A stretch of 64,000 nt of DNA from Paracoccaceae bacterium (GTDB lineage Bacteria; Pseudomonadota; Alphaproteobacteria; Rhodobacterales; Rhodobacteraceae), in the NCBI GenBank assembly GCA_024236495.1, contig JACKKJ010000001.1, forward strand, positions 806,001-870,000, written 5' to 3'. The notes under the pieces are model-generated. The model did no database searches. It was given only the letters and a program-made list of their open reading frames with translations, and was not told the DNA's origin. Positions within the stretch are counted from its first letter, which is position 1, and every line of letters begins with the position of its first letter. Both the position numbers and the translations under genes were made by a program. Shown here piece after piece: positions 15,902 through 23,304 of this stretch.

Positions 15902-17110
15902 ATGTCGGGAATTGTCATAGTGGGCGCCGGCCAGGCGGGCGCGTCACTGGCCGCAAAGCTTCGCGCCCTGGGATATGCCGGAAGCCTGACCTTGATCGGC
16001 GAGGAATCCGCGCCGCCTTACCAGCGCCCGCCGCTCTCCAAAGGCTACCTTCTGGGAGAGATGGAACTGGAACGGCTTTACCTGCGCGCGCCGTCGTTCT
16101 GGGAGGAGCAGAACGTGACGCTCAGGCTCGGCGCGAAGGTGACGGCGATCGACCCCGCGGCCAGGACGCTGTCCGTCGACGGCGAGACGATCGGATACGA
16201 CAAGCTGGCGCTGACGACCGGGTCGGTGCCGCGCCGACTGCCTGCCGCGATCGGCGGCGCGCTGGGGGGCGTCTACACGGTCCGTACGCTGGCCGATGTG
16301 GATGCGATGGCGCCCGAGTTCCGGCAGGGCCGCCGGCTTCTGGTGATCGGCGGCGGCTATATCGGACTTGAGGCGGCGGCGGTCGCCGCCAAGCTTGGGC
16401 TGGAGGTGACGCTGGTCGAAATGGCCCCCCGCATCCTGCAGCGCGTGGCGTCGCCCGAAACCTCGGCATGGTTTCGCAATGTGCATGGCGATCACGGCGT
16501 GAAGATCCTTGAGGGCACCGGCCTTGAACGGCTTTTGGGGGAAGACCGCGTCAGCGCGGCGCGCCTGTCGGACGGAACCGAGCTTGCGGTCGATTTCGTC
16601 ATCGTCGGGGTCGGCATCGCGCCCGCCACCGAACTGGCCGAAGCCGCCGGACTTGCCATCGACAACGGCATCCGGACGGACGAACAGGGCCGCACTTCGG
16701 ACCCGGCGATCTGGGCGGCGGGCGATTGCGCGTCGTTTCCCTACCGCGGCGGGCGGCTGCGGCTGGAAAGCGTGGGTAACGCCATCGACCAGGCCGAAGT
16801 CGTGGCAGAGAACATGCTTGGCGCGGCGAAACCCTATGAGGCGAAACCCTGGTTCTGGTCGGACCAGTATGACGTCAAGCTGCAGATCGCCGGGCTGAAC
16901 ACCGGCTACGACCGCATCGTCACCCGCCGGGGCGAGGGCGATGCCGTCAGCTTCTGGTACTATCAGGGTGACAGGCTTCTGGCGCTTGACGCGATGAACG
17001 ACAGCCGCGCCTACATGGTCGGCAAGCGTCTGATCGAGATGGGGAAATCCCCCGATCCGGCGGCGGTCGAAAACCCCGCGACGGATCTCAAGGCGCTTTT
17101 GAAGGCATGA
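15902..17110 (+). CDS. FAD/NAD(P)-dependent ferredoxin-reductase-type oxidoreductase
   Basis: This 402-residue flavoprotein is like putidaredoxin/rhodocoxin reductases, which pass electrons from NAD(P)H to a [2Fe-2S] ferredoxin, for example for cytochrome P450 systems. It has two dinucleotide folds: VGAGQAGASLAAKLR (FAD, residue 6 on) and VIGGGYIGLEAAAVAAKLG (NAD, about 150). The family motif PPYQRPPLSK is near residue 40, the second FAD motif is IWAAGDCASFP, and the C-terminal reductase domain carries WFWSDQYDVKLQIAG. No ferredoxin or P450 gene lies beside it. Its stop overlaps the rsmD start by 4 bp, so it leads a three-gene unit with rsmD and a HAD hydrolase. Confidence 0.9.
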   Translation: MSGIVIVGAGQAGASLAAKLRALGYAGSLTLIGEESAPPYQRPPLSKGYLLGEMELERLYLRAPSFWEEQNVTLRLGAKVTAIDPAARTLSVDGETIGYDKLALTTGSVPRRLPAAIGGALGGVYTVRTLADVDAMAPEFRQGRRLLVIGGGYIGLEAAAVAAKLGLEVTLVEMAPRILQRVASPETSAWFRNVHGDHGVKILEGTGLERLLGEDRVSAARLSDGTELAVDFVIVGVGIAPATELAEAAGLAIDNGIRTDEQGRTSDPAIWAAGDCASFPYRGGRLRLESVGNAIDQAEVVAENMLGAAKPYEAKPWFWSDQYDVKLQIAGLNTGYDRIVTRRGEGDAVSFWYYQGDRLLALDAMNDSRAYMVGKRLIEMGKSPDPAAVENPATDLKALLKA

Positions 17111-17670
17111 GGATCATCGGGGGCGCCCGCCGCGGCCTGAAGCTGGCCGATGTCGGCGCGGGTGACGAGGCCGCGCATCTGCGCCCGACGACGGACCGGG
17201 TACGCGAGGCGATCTTCAATCTGCTGGTGAACGGGACGCATGGCGACCCGGTGTCGGGCGCGCGCGTCCTGGATCTGTTCGCGGGCACCGGCGCGCTCGG
17301 GCTTGAGGCGCTGTCGCGCGGTGCGGCGCGCGTGGCCTTTGTCGATGATGGCGCGGCGGCGCGCGCGCTGTTGCGCCGCAACATCGAGAAGATGCAGGCG
17401 ATGGGCGTCACCGATGTCTGGCGGCGCGACGCGACACGGCTGGGCCCGAACCGCGGGCCGGGCTACGGTCTTGTCTTCCTTGACCCGCCCTACGGCAAGG
17501 GGCTGGGCGAGGCCGCCCTTGCCTCGGCCCTGGCTGGCGGCTGGCTTGCCCCCGGCGCCTGCATCGTGTGGGAAGAGGGTCAGGCGCCGACTTTGCCCGA
17601 GGGGTTCGAACAGCTTGACCAGCGCCGCTATGGGGACACTATGGTGACCATCCTGAGGGCCCCGGCATGA
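17107..17670 (+). CDS. rsmD: 16S rRNA (guanine(966)-N2)-methyltransferase RsmD
   Basis: This 187-residue SAM-dependent methyltransferase modifies G966 of 16S rRNA. It begins MRIIGGARRG, includes RPTTDRVREAIFNLL, then the SAM motif I VLDLFAGTGALGLEALSRGA, and the catalytic motif IV FLDPPYGKG. All are diagnostic of RsmD (YhhF). The length equals the family norm. It overlaps both neighbours by 4 bp (ATGA junctions), which indicates translational coupling between a flavoprotein and a HAD hydrolase. Confidence 0.95.
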   Translation: MRIIGGARRGLKLADVGAGDEAAHLRPTTDRVREAIFNLLVNGTHGDPVSGARVLDLFAGTGALGLEALSRGAARVAFVDDGAAARALLRRNIEKMQAMGVTDVWRRDATRLGPNRGPGYGLVFLDPPYGKGLGEAALASALAGGWLAPGACIVWEEGQAPTLPEGFEQLDQRRYGDTMVTILRAPA

Positions 17671-18314
17671 GGCCCGCAGCCGTCCTTTTCGACTGCGACG
17701 GCGTTATCGTGGACAGCGAACCCACGACAGACCGCGTCATCGCCGCAAACCTGACCCGCCACGGCCTGCCGATGGACCCCGACGGCGTTCGCAGCCTTTT
17801 TCGCGGCGGCACGATGTTCGGCGTCGCCGACGCGGCGCGCACGCGCGGCGCTAACCTGGGCGAAGGCTGGGTCGATGCCGTCTATGCCGAAGTGTTCGAT
17901 GCTCTGGCCGCCGGAACGCCGCTGATCGAGGGGATCACCGGTGTCCTTGATGCGCTGGACGCGGCCGCCATCCCCTATGCCGTCGGATCGAACGGACCGC
18001 ACCGGAAGATGGCGATCACGCTGGGCCAGCACCCGGCCCTTCACGACCGCCTGAGAGGGCGCATCTATTCCCGCGAGGACGTGGCACGGCCAAAGCCCGC
18101 GGCCGATCTTTATCTGTACGCGGCGAACCGGATCGGCGCGGAACCGTCGCGCTGCATCGTGATCGAGGACAGCGCAACCGGCGCCCGCGCCGCCCGCGCC
18201 GCCGGCATGCGCTGCCTTGGCTATGCACCGCACGACGACGGCGCGGCACTGGCCGCCGTGGGCGCGCGGCCGTTCCGTCACATGGACGAATTGCCCGCGC
18301 TGCTTGGGCTTTGA
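17667..18314 (+). CDS. HAD-superfamily hydrolase (phosphoglycolate phosphatase/beta-PGM-like)
   Basis: This 215-residue HAD phosphatase of subfamily IA has motif I FDCDGVIVDSEP with the nucleophilic Asp, a helical cap, motif II around VGSNGP, motif III Lys in RPKPAADLY, and motif IV VIEDSATGARAARAAGM. The family acts on small phosphorylated metabolites, and the true substrate is unknown. It is the last gene of the flavoprotein-rsmD-HAD unit. Its stop lies in the apical part of a long hairpin at the junction with the converging map gene. Confidence 0.85.
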   Translation: MRPAAVLFDCDGVIVDSEPTTDRVIAANLTRHGLPMDPDGVRSLFRGGTMFGVADAARTRGANLGEGWVDAVYAEVFDALAAGTPLIEGITGVLDALDAAAIPYAVGSNGPHRKMAITLGQHPALHDRLRGRIYSREDVARPKPAADLYLYAANRIGAEPSRCIVIEDSATGARAARAAGMRCLGYAPHDDGAALAAVGARPFRHMDELPALLGL

Positions 18315-18328
18315 GCCGCAGGGCGGGC
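18293..18328. terminator. extended hairpin around the HAD gene stop, HAD/map convergent junction
   Basis: GCCCGC-G-CTGC pairs with GCAG-G-GCGGGC, and an inner GGCT-TTG-AGCC stem tops it. The TGA stop (18312-18314) is in the apex. Mispairs and a 3-base bulge reduce its strength and no T tract follows, so it is a candidate only. Confidence 0.4.
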
Positions 18329-18335
18329 TGTGGAC

Positions 18336-19142
18336 CTACCAGGTCGGGTGGAACCGCCCAGCCGGCGACAGGGTGAAGATGTCGCATCCGTCGGCAGTCA
18401 CGCCCACGGAATGTTCGAACTGCGCCGACAGCGACTTGTCGCGCGTGACGGCCGTCCAGTCGTCCGCCAGAACCTTGGTTTCCGGCCGGCCCAGGTTCAC
18501 CATCGGTTCGATCGTGAAGAACATGCCTTCTTCCAGCCGCGGACCGGTGCCGGGCCTGCCGTAGTGCAGGACGTTCGGCGGCGCGTGGAAAACCCGGCCA
18601 AGACCATGCCCGCAGAAGTCGCGCACCACGCTCATCCTCTGCGCCTCGACATAGGTCTGGATCGCATGGCCGATGTCGCCGAAGGTGGCGCCCGGGCGCA
18701 CCGCGTCGATCCCCTTCATCAGCGCGTCATGGGTCACCTGGACCAGCCGCTCTGCCTTGCGGCTCAGCGATCCGGCAACATACATCCGGCTTGTATCCCC
18801 GAACCAGCCGTCGACGATCACCGTGACGTCGATGTTCAGGATGTCCCCGTCCTTGAGCAGCTTCGGCCCCGGAATGCCGTGACAGACCACATGGTTCACG
18901 CTGATGCAGGACGCGTGCTGGTACCCGCGATAACCGATGGTCGCCGACTTCGCCCCCGCAAGCTCGACCCGGGTCCGGATGAAATCGTCCAGTTCGCCGG
19001 TCGTCACGCCGGGCGCGACAAGCGGGGCGACCTCGTCCAGAATCTCCGCCGCAAGCCGTCCGGCCGCGTGCATCCCGGCGAAGTCCGCCGCTTCGTGAAT
19101 CCTGATGCCGTCTTTGGTCATGCGGCCGCGCGGGTCGTCCAC
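18336..19142 (-). CDS. map: methionine aminopeptidase, type I
   Basis: This 268-residue metallopeptidase removes the initiator methionine from nascent proteins. Metal ligands are recognisable in DILNIDVTVIVDGWFGDTSRMY (two Asp), FCGHGLGRVFH (His), MFFTIEPMV (Glu) and SAQFEHSVGVT (Glu). Other family motifs are ASCISVNHVVCHGIP and GYRGYQHASC. GTG 19142 is taken as the start because AAAGGA is suitably spaced; ATG 19121 (MTKDGIRIH) is a slightly shorter alternative. It stands alone, divergent from a CinA-like gene. Confidence 0.95.
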   Translation of the reverse strand: MDDPRGRMTKDGIRIHEAADFAGMHAAGRLAAEILDEVAPLVAPGVTTGELDDFIRTRVELAGAKSATIGYRGYQHASCISVNHVVCHGIPGPKLLKDGDILNIDVTVIVDGWFGDTSRMYVAGSLSRKAERLVQVTHDALMKGIDAVRPGATFGDIGHAIQTYVEAQRMSVVRDFCGHGLGRVFHAPPNVLHYGRPGTGPRLEEGMFFTIEPMVNLGRPETKVLADDWTAVTRDKSLSAQFEHSVGVTADGCDIFTLSPAGRFHPTW

Positions 19143-19282
19143 GGGCTATTCCTTTCGTTGTGACCGCCCCTAGATAGTGAAGAAATCCCCCCTTGGCCAG
19201 AGGCGCCCCCTTCCCCGGAACCGGCGCCGCGCCTATACCGAATCCCGCACCGGCCCATCCCCGTCGGCCCGAGGAGAACCCC

Positions 19283-20014
19283 ATGCCAAACCCCACCGCC
19301 GCGATCCTGATCATCGGGGATGAAATCCTGTCTGGCCGCACGCGCGAGGCGAATGCCCATTATCTTGCGGGGGAACTTGTGCGCACCGGCATCGACCTGA
19401 AGGAAATACGGGTCGTCGCCGATGACATGGCCGCGATCGCGGGGGCGTTGAACGCGCTGCGCGCCGCCCATGACCATGTCTTTACCTCTGGCGGCATCGG
19501 GCCGACGCATGACGATATCACCGCCGATGCGGTCGCCCACGCCTTCGGGGTGACGCTGGACGTGCGTGAGGACGCGCGCGCCCTTCTGGCGGAGCATTAC
19601 GCCGCCAGCGGGCTGGAGTTCAACGCCGCCCGCCTGCGCATGGCGCGTGTGCCGCAGGATGCGACGCTGATCGACAACCCGATTTCGGCCGCGCCCGGTT
19701 TTTCGATCGGCAACGTGCATGTCATGGCGGGGGTGCCGAACATCTTTCAGGCTATGGTCGCATCGGTTCTGCCGCGGCTGACCGGCGGGAAGCCGATGCT
19801 TAGCCAGTCGCTGCGCATCGACCGCGGCGAAGGCACGATCGCGGAGGCGCTGGCCGCGCTGGCGGCCGATTTCCCGGACCTGTCGATGGGATCCTATCCC
19901 TTCATCCAGAATGGCGCCTATGGCACCAACATCGTGATCCGCGGCACCGACTCCGCGCGCATCGATACCGCCATGACCCGGCTTGCCGCTCTTTTCCCCG
20001 GAGAACCGGCGTGA
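19283..20014 (+). CDS. CinA-type competence/damage protein, MoCF-binding domain only
   Basis: This 243-residue protein corresponds to the N-terminal molybdopterin-binding-like (MoCF_biosynth) domain of CinA. Motifs include LIIGDEILSGRTREANAHYL at the start and FTSGGIGPTHDDITADAVA in the ligand loop. The C-terminal nicotinamide-mononucleotide deamidase domain of full-length CinA (about 160 further residues) is absent. Such short forms are common in alphaproteobacteria and their substrate is not settled. The ATG 19283 start follows a GAGGAG box. The stop overlaps the next GNAT gene start by 4 bp. Confidence 0.85.
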   Translation: MPNPTAAILIIGDEILSGRTREANAHYLAGELVRTGIDLKEIRVVADDMAAIAGALNALRAAHDHVFTSGGIGPTHDDITADAVAHAFGVTLDVREDARALLAEHYAASGLEFNAARLRMARVPQDATLIDNPISAAPGFSIGNVHVMAGVPNIFQAMVASVLPRLTGGKPMLSQSLRIDRGEGTIAEALAALAADFPDLSMGSYPFIQNGAYGTNIVIRGTDSARIDTAMTRLAALFPGEPA

Positions 20015-20718
20015 CCGACATCCTGGACCTGACCGATGCCACCTGGCCCGCCGCGGCCCGTCACGAGGCGGGCGCCTTCGTGGTGCGCGAAGGTCTGGGC
20101 GGCGGGCAGCGCGTGTCGTCCGCGACCGTCCGGGCGGCATGGGCCGAAACCGACATCGACCGCGCCGAGGCGTGCCAGGCGGCGCTTGGCCAGGTGCCGC
20201 TGTTCCTGATCCGCCCGGACGAAGAGCCGCTTGACCGGGCGCTTGCGGCGCGGGGCTATGCCGTTAAGGATCCGGTGCACGCCTATGAAGCCGCCACCGC
20301 CGATCTTGTCGCCGAGGTACCGCGGCTTTCGACCTTCGCCGTCTGGCCGCCGCTGGCGATCCAGCGCGACATCTGGGCGGATGACGGCATCGGACCCGAC
20401 CGGATCGCGGTGATGGATCGCGTGCGCGGCCCAAAGACCGCGATCCTTGGCCGGATCAACGATCGCGCGGCGGGCACCGCCTTTGTCGCGATCCATGGCG
20501 ATGTGGCGATGCTGCATGCGCTGGTCGTGGTACCCGCGGAGCGCCGTCAGGGGCTTGCCGGCCGGATGATGCGGTCCGCCGCCGCCTGGGCGCAGGACAA
20601 TGGCGCGGCGCGGCTTGCGGTTCTGGTGACTGCGGCCAATCAGCCTGCCAATACGCTCTATGCTTCCCTAGGGATGCGGATTGTGGGACAGTATCACTAC
20701 CGTATCCTCAGACGCTGA
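20011..20718 (+). CDS. GNAT-family N-acetyltransferase
   Basis: This 235-residue protein starts at GTG 20011 inside the previous stop. The acetyl-CoA binding motif A is visible as ALVVVPAERRQGLAGRMMRSAAAWA (about residues 170-195), followed by a strand-helix unit NQPANTLYASLGMRIVGQYHYR typical of GNAT C-termini. The N-terminal half is weakly conserved and may be a second, degenerate GNAT lobe. The acceptor substrate is unknown. It is probably translated together with the CinA-like protein. Confidence 0.82.
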   Translation: MTDILDLTDATWPAAARHEAGAFVVREGLGGGQRVSSATVRAAWAETDIDRAEACQAALGQVPLFLIRPDEEPLDRALAARGYAVKDPVHAYEAATADLVAEVPRLSTFAVWPPLAIQRDIWADDGIGPDRIAVMDRVRGPKTAILGRINDRAAGTAFVAIHGDVAMLHALVVVPAERRQGLAGRMMRSAAAWAQDNGAARLAVLVTAANQPANTLYASLGMRIVGQYHYRILRR

Positions 20719-20735
20719 ACACCCCGGAAGAGCAG

Positions 20736-21311
20736 TTGACAAACGACGCCCATAGCCCCACCGCGCTTGACCTGCCCATGGTCGAGCCGCTTCCGGACGC
20801 CACCCGGAAGTATTTCGATATCTGCACCGAAAAGCTTGGCATGGTGCCGAACGTGCTGAGGGCCTATGCCTTCGACATCGGCAAGCTGAATGCCTTCACG
20901 TCGATGTACAACGACCTGATGCTGGCCGACAGCGGCCTTTCGAAGCTGGAACGCGAGATGATCGCCGTCGCGGTCTCTTCGCTGAACCGGTGCTGGTACT
21001 GTCAGGTCGCGCATGGCGCGGCTGTGCGCCAACTGTCCGGTGATCCGGTTCTGGGCGAGGCGCTGGTGATGAACTGGCGGGTCGCCCCGCTGACAGCCAA
21101 GCAGCGCGCGATGCTGGACTTCGCCGAAAAGCTGACGCTCTCATCCTCCAGGATCGAGGAGGCGGACCGCCAGGCGTTGCGCGACGCCGGGTTCAGCGAA
21201 CGCGACATCTGGGACATCGCGTCGGTCACCGGCTTTTTCAACATGACCAACCGCGTTGCGTCGGCGACCGGGATGGAACCGAACCCGGACTATCACGGGG
21301 CGCACCGTTGA
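20736..21311 (+). CDS. AhpD-like peroxidase-related protein (carboxymuconolactone decarboxylase family)
   Basis: This protein of about 191 residues has the CMD/AhpD fold. The redox motif is complete: a Glu in LEREMIAVAV about 13 residues before a CxxC pair (Cys86, Cys89) in NRCWYCQVAHG, with His93 behind. This corresponds to the E-x(11-12)-C-x-x-C-x-x-x-H proton-relay site of alkylhydroperoxidases. TTG 20736 gives the full N-terminus, and ATG 20778 is a possible shorter start. It lies 17 bp after the GNAT gene and overlaps the next OmpA-like gene by 4 bp, so a four-gene transcript is likely. Confidence 0.87.
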   Translation: MTNDAHSPTALDLPMVEPLPDATRKYFDICTEKLGMVPNVLRAYAFDIGKLNAFTSMYNDLMLADSGLSKLEREMIAVAVSSLNRCWYCQVAHGAAVRQLSGDPVLGEALVMNWRVAPLTAKQRAMLDFAEKLTLSSSRIEEADRQALRDAGFSERDIWDIASVTGFFNMTNRVASATGMEPNPDYHGAHR

Positions 21312-22237
21312 AGTCTGGCGGGCTGCTGCCGGTGTTCATTCTTGCGCCGGCAGTCGCCCTTGCCGCACCCGACCTTTCGATGCCGGCGGGCGCCGTCCAG
21401 TCGGCGGGACGCGCGACCACACTGGACAGCTATGCGCTGCCACTGGACGTCTTCCAGGGCGGCGGCGTACCGATGCGGCAGGTCGAGGGGGCGGTCAGCC
21501 GGACCGCCTGGCAGGTCGAGGGCGATGCCACGACGACTGCGCTTTATACGCCGCTGCGTGACCAGCTTATCGGCGACGGCTTCACGCCCGTTGTCGAATG
21601 CGCGACCGACGGCTGCGGCGGCTTCGATTTCCGCTATGCGATCGAAGTGCTTCCCGAACCCGACATGCATGTCGACCTTGGCGACTTCCTTTTCCTTTGC
21701 GCCGAGCGCGGTACGGGGGCCAGCCAGGAATTCGTCACCCTGCTGGTCAGCCGGTCCAGCCAGCGCGGCTTCATCCAGATCACGACCATCGGCCCCGCCA
21801 CGGCCCCGCCGGTCCCGGTTGCGCCGCAAACGGCCACGGCAGTCTCTTCGGGGGATGGGTCTTCGATCGGCGCGCAGCTTGAGACGCGGGGCGCCGTCGC
21901 GCTTGACGATCTTGTGTTCCAGACCGGTTCGGCACAGCTTGGCGACGGCGATTTCGCATCGTTGCGCGGGCTGGCGGCCTATCTTGCCGGTCATCCCGCC
22001 GCGCAGGTGACGCTTGTCGGACATACCGACGCCGAGGGGTCCCTTGCCGCCAACATCTCGCTTTCGGAAAAGCGCGCGCGATCGGTAATGGAGCGGTTGA
22101 TCCGGGACTTCGCGGTCAGCCCGACGCAGCTTTCTGCCGATGGCGTCGGCTTTCTTGCGCCGAGGGCGTCCAATCTGACCGAAGATGGACGAAAACAGAA
22201 TCGTCGGGTCGAGGCAATGCTTGCCTCGACCCGTTGA
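21308..22237 (+). CDS. OmpA-family outer-membrane/peptidoglycan-associated protein
   Basis: This 309-residue exported protein starts at TTG 21308 overlapping the preceding stop. A signal peptide is seen (about 1-20, ending AVALAA). Residues 25-160 form a domain I do not recognise, with one likely disulfide pair in ECATDGCGG. Residues about 190-305 are a clear OmpA-like peptidoglycan-binding domain: DDLVFQTGSAQLGDGDF, VTLVGHTDAEGSLAANISLSEKRARSV and GFLAPRASN with final NRRVEAML. It would tie the envelope to the cell wall. The final codons form a perfect 13-bp hairpin. Confidence 0.88.
   Translation: MKSGGLLPVFILAPAVALAAPDLSMPAGAVQSAGRATTLDSYALPLDVFQGGGVPMRQVEGAVSRTAWQVEGDATTTALYTPLRDQLIGDGFTPVVECATDGCGGFDFRYAIEVLPEPDMHVDLGDFLFLCAERGTGASQEFVTLLVSRSSQRGFIQITTIGPATAPPVPVAPQTATAVSSGDGSSIGAQLETRGAVALDDLVFQTGSAQLGDGDFASLRGLAAYLAGHPAAQVTLVGHTDAEGSLAANISLSEKRARSVMERLIRDFAVSPTQLSADGVGFLAPRASNLTEDGRKQNRRVEAMLASTR
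22205..22233. terminator. perfect 13-bp hairpin at the end of the ompA-like gene
   Basis: CGGGTCGAGGCAA (22205-22217) pairs with TTGCCTCGACCCG (22221-22233) across the loop TGC. It ends one base before the stop codon and lies between convergent genes (ompA-like and lysR). On the minus strand the tail ACGATTCTGTTTTCG is moderately T-rich. Either terminator or 3'-end protection is possible. Confidence 0.55.
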
Positions 22238-22255
22238 TCGCACCCAAGCAACCGC

Positions 22256-23161
22256 TTACCAGTTCGTGGGGCCCTTTTCCGCGAAGGCCGCGGACAGGAA
22301 ATCAATGAAGGCGCGGACCTTCGGCTGGGTGAACCGTCCCGGCGGATAGACCGCGTAGATTCCCAGCGTTTCGACCGGCAGATCGGGGATCGCTTCCTCG
22401 ACCAGATTGTGACGCATCGCATCGGCATAAAGGAACGAGGGCAGGTATGCGATTCCAAGCCCTGAGATGGCCGCGTTCAGAAGCGACTGGCCGTCATTCA
22501 CAGTCAGCCATCCCGCGGTCCGCACCTGCCGCTTTTCGCCCGAAGGTGCGGTGATCTTCCAGACGTTGCCGGAGGCCTGGTTCGAATAGTGCAGCAGCTT
22601 GTGTTCGTTCAGATCGTCGATCTTGGTCGGCCGTCCGTATCGTTCGAAATAGGAGGGCGCGCCGATCATGCGCTTGGCGGTGTCAGTCAGCTTGCGCGCG
22701 CGAAGCGTCGAATCCTCAAGCTCTCCGACGCGGATTGCCATGTCGAACCCTTCGGAGATCAGTTCGACATAGCGGTTGTTAAGCACCATGTTCACCGTGA
22801 TCTCGGGATATTCCAGAAGGAAATCCCCCAGGATCGGCGACAGGAGGTTCACCCCGAAATCCGTCGCGACAGAAATCCTCAGCAAGCCCGACGGCGCGGA
22901 TTGCATCGAAGTGACAAGGGCATCCGCCTCGCCTGCGTCGTTCAGCACGCGTCGCGCACGGTCATAATAGGCCAGTCCGATTTCGGTCGGCGAAACACGC
23001 CGCGTCGTCCGGTTCAAGAGCCGCGCGCCCAGTCGCGCCTCCAGTGCGGACACATGCTTGGAAACGGCGGACTTGGAGATCCCCATCTTCTTCGCGGCGT
23101 CCGTGAACCCCCCCTGGTCTACCACCGTGGCGAAGGCTTCCATTTCGGTCAGCCGGTCCAT
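22256..23161 (-). CDS. LysR-family transcriptional regulator
   Basis: This 301-residue regulator has an N-terminal winged helix-turn-helix (FATVVDQGGFTDAAKKMGISKSAVSKHVSALEARLGARLLNRTTRRV) characteristic of LysR proteins of the 'DsdC/AaeR-like' group. An effector-binding domain (about 90-295) with LLRISVATDFGVNLLSPIL follows. It starts at ATG 23161, just after a TATACA box. The next gene on the same strand, fadH, ends 143 bp upstream of it. LysR proteins often control a divergent neighbour, but none is divergent here, so the target is unclear. Confidence 0.9.
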   Translation of the reverse strand: MDRLTEMEAFATVVDQGGFTDAAKKMGISKSAVSKHVSALEARLGARLLNRTTRRVSPTEIGLAYYDRARRVLNDAGEADALVTSMQSAPSGLLRISVATDFGVNLLSPILGDFLLEYPEITVNMVLNNRYVELISEGFDMAIRVGELEDSTLRARKLTDTAKRMIGAPSYFERYGRPTKIDDLNEHKLLHYSNQASGNVWKITAPSGEKRQVRTAGWLTVNDGQSLLNAAISGLGIAYLPSFLYADAMRHNLVEEAIPDLPVETLGIYAVYPPGRFTQPKVRAFIDFLSAAFAEKGPTNW

Positions 23162-23304
23162 TGTATACCCTTTATTGACATTAGCCCGCCGGTGACCGGT
23201 ATCGGGTCCAATTCAGGCAAGATTTGGGAGCGACCCGGACAAGAGTTTGGTTTTGTCTTGAACCTAAGATGGCAATTCGGCCGTTCGAGCCCCATTCGGG
23301 GCGC

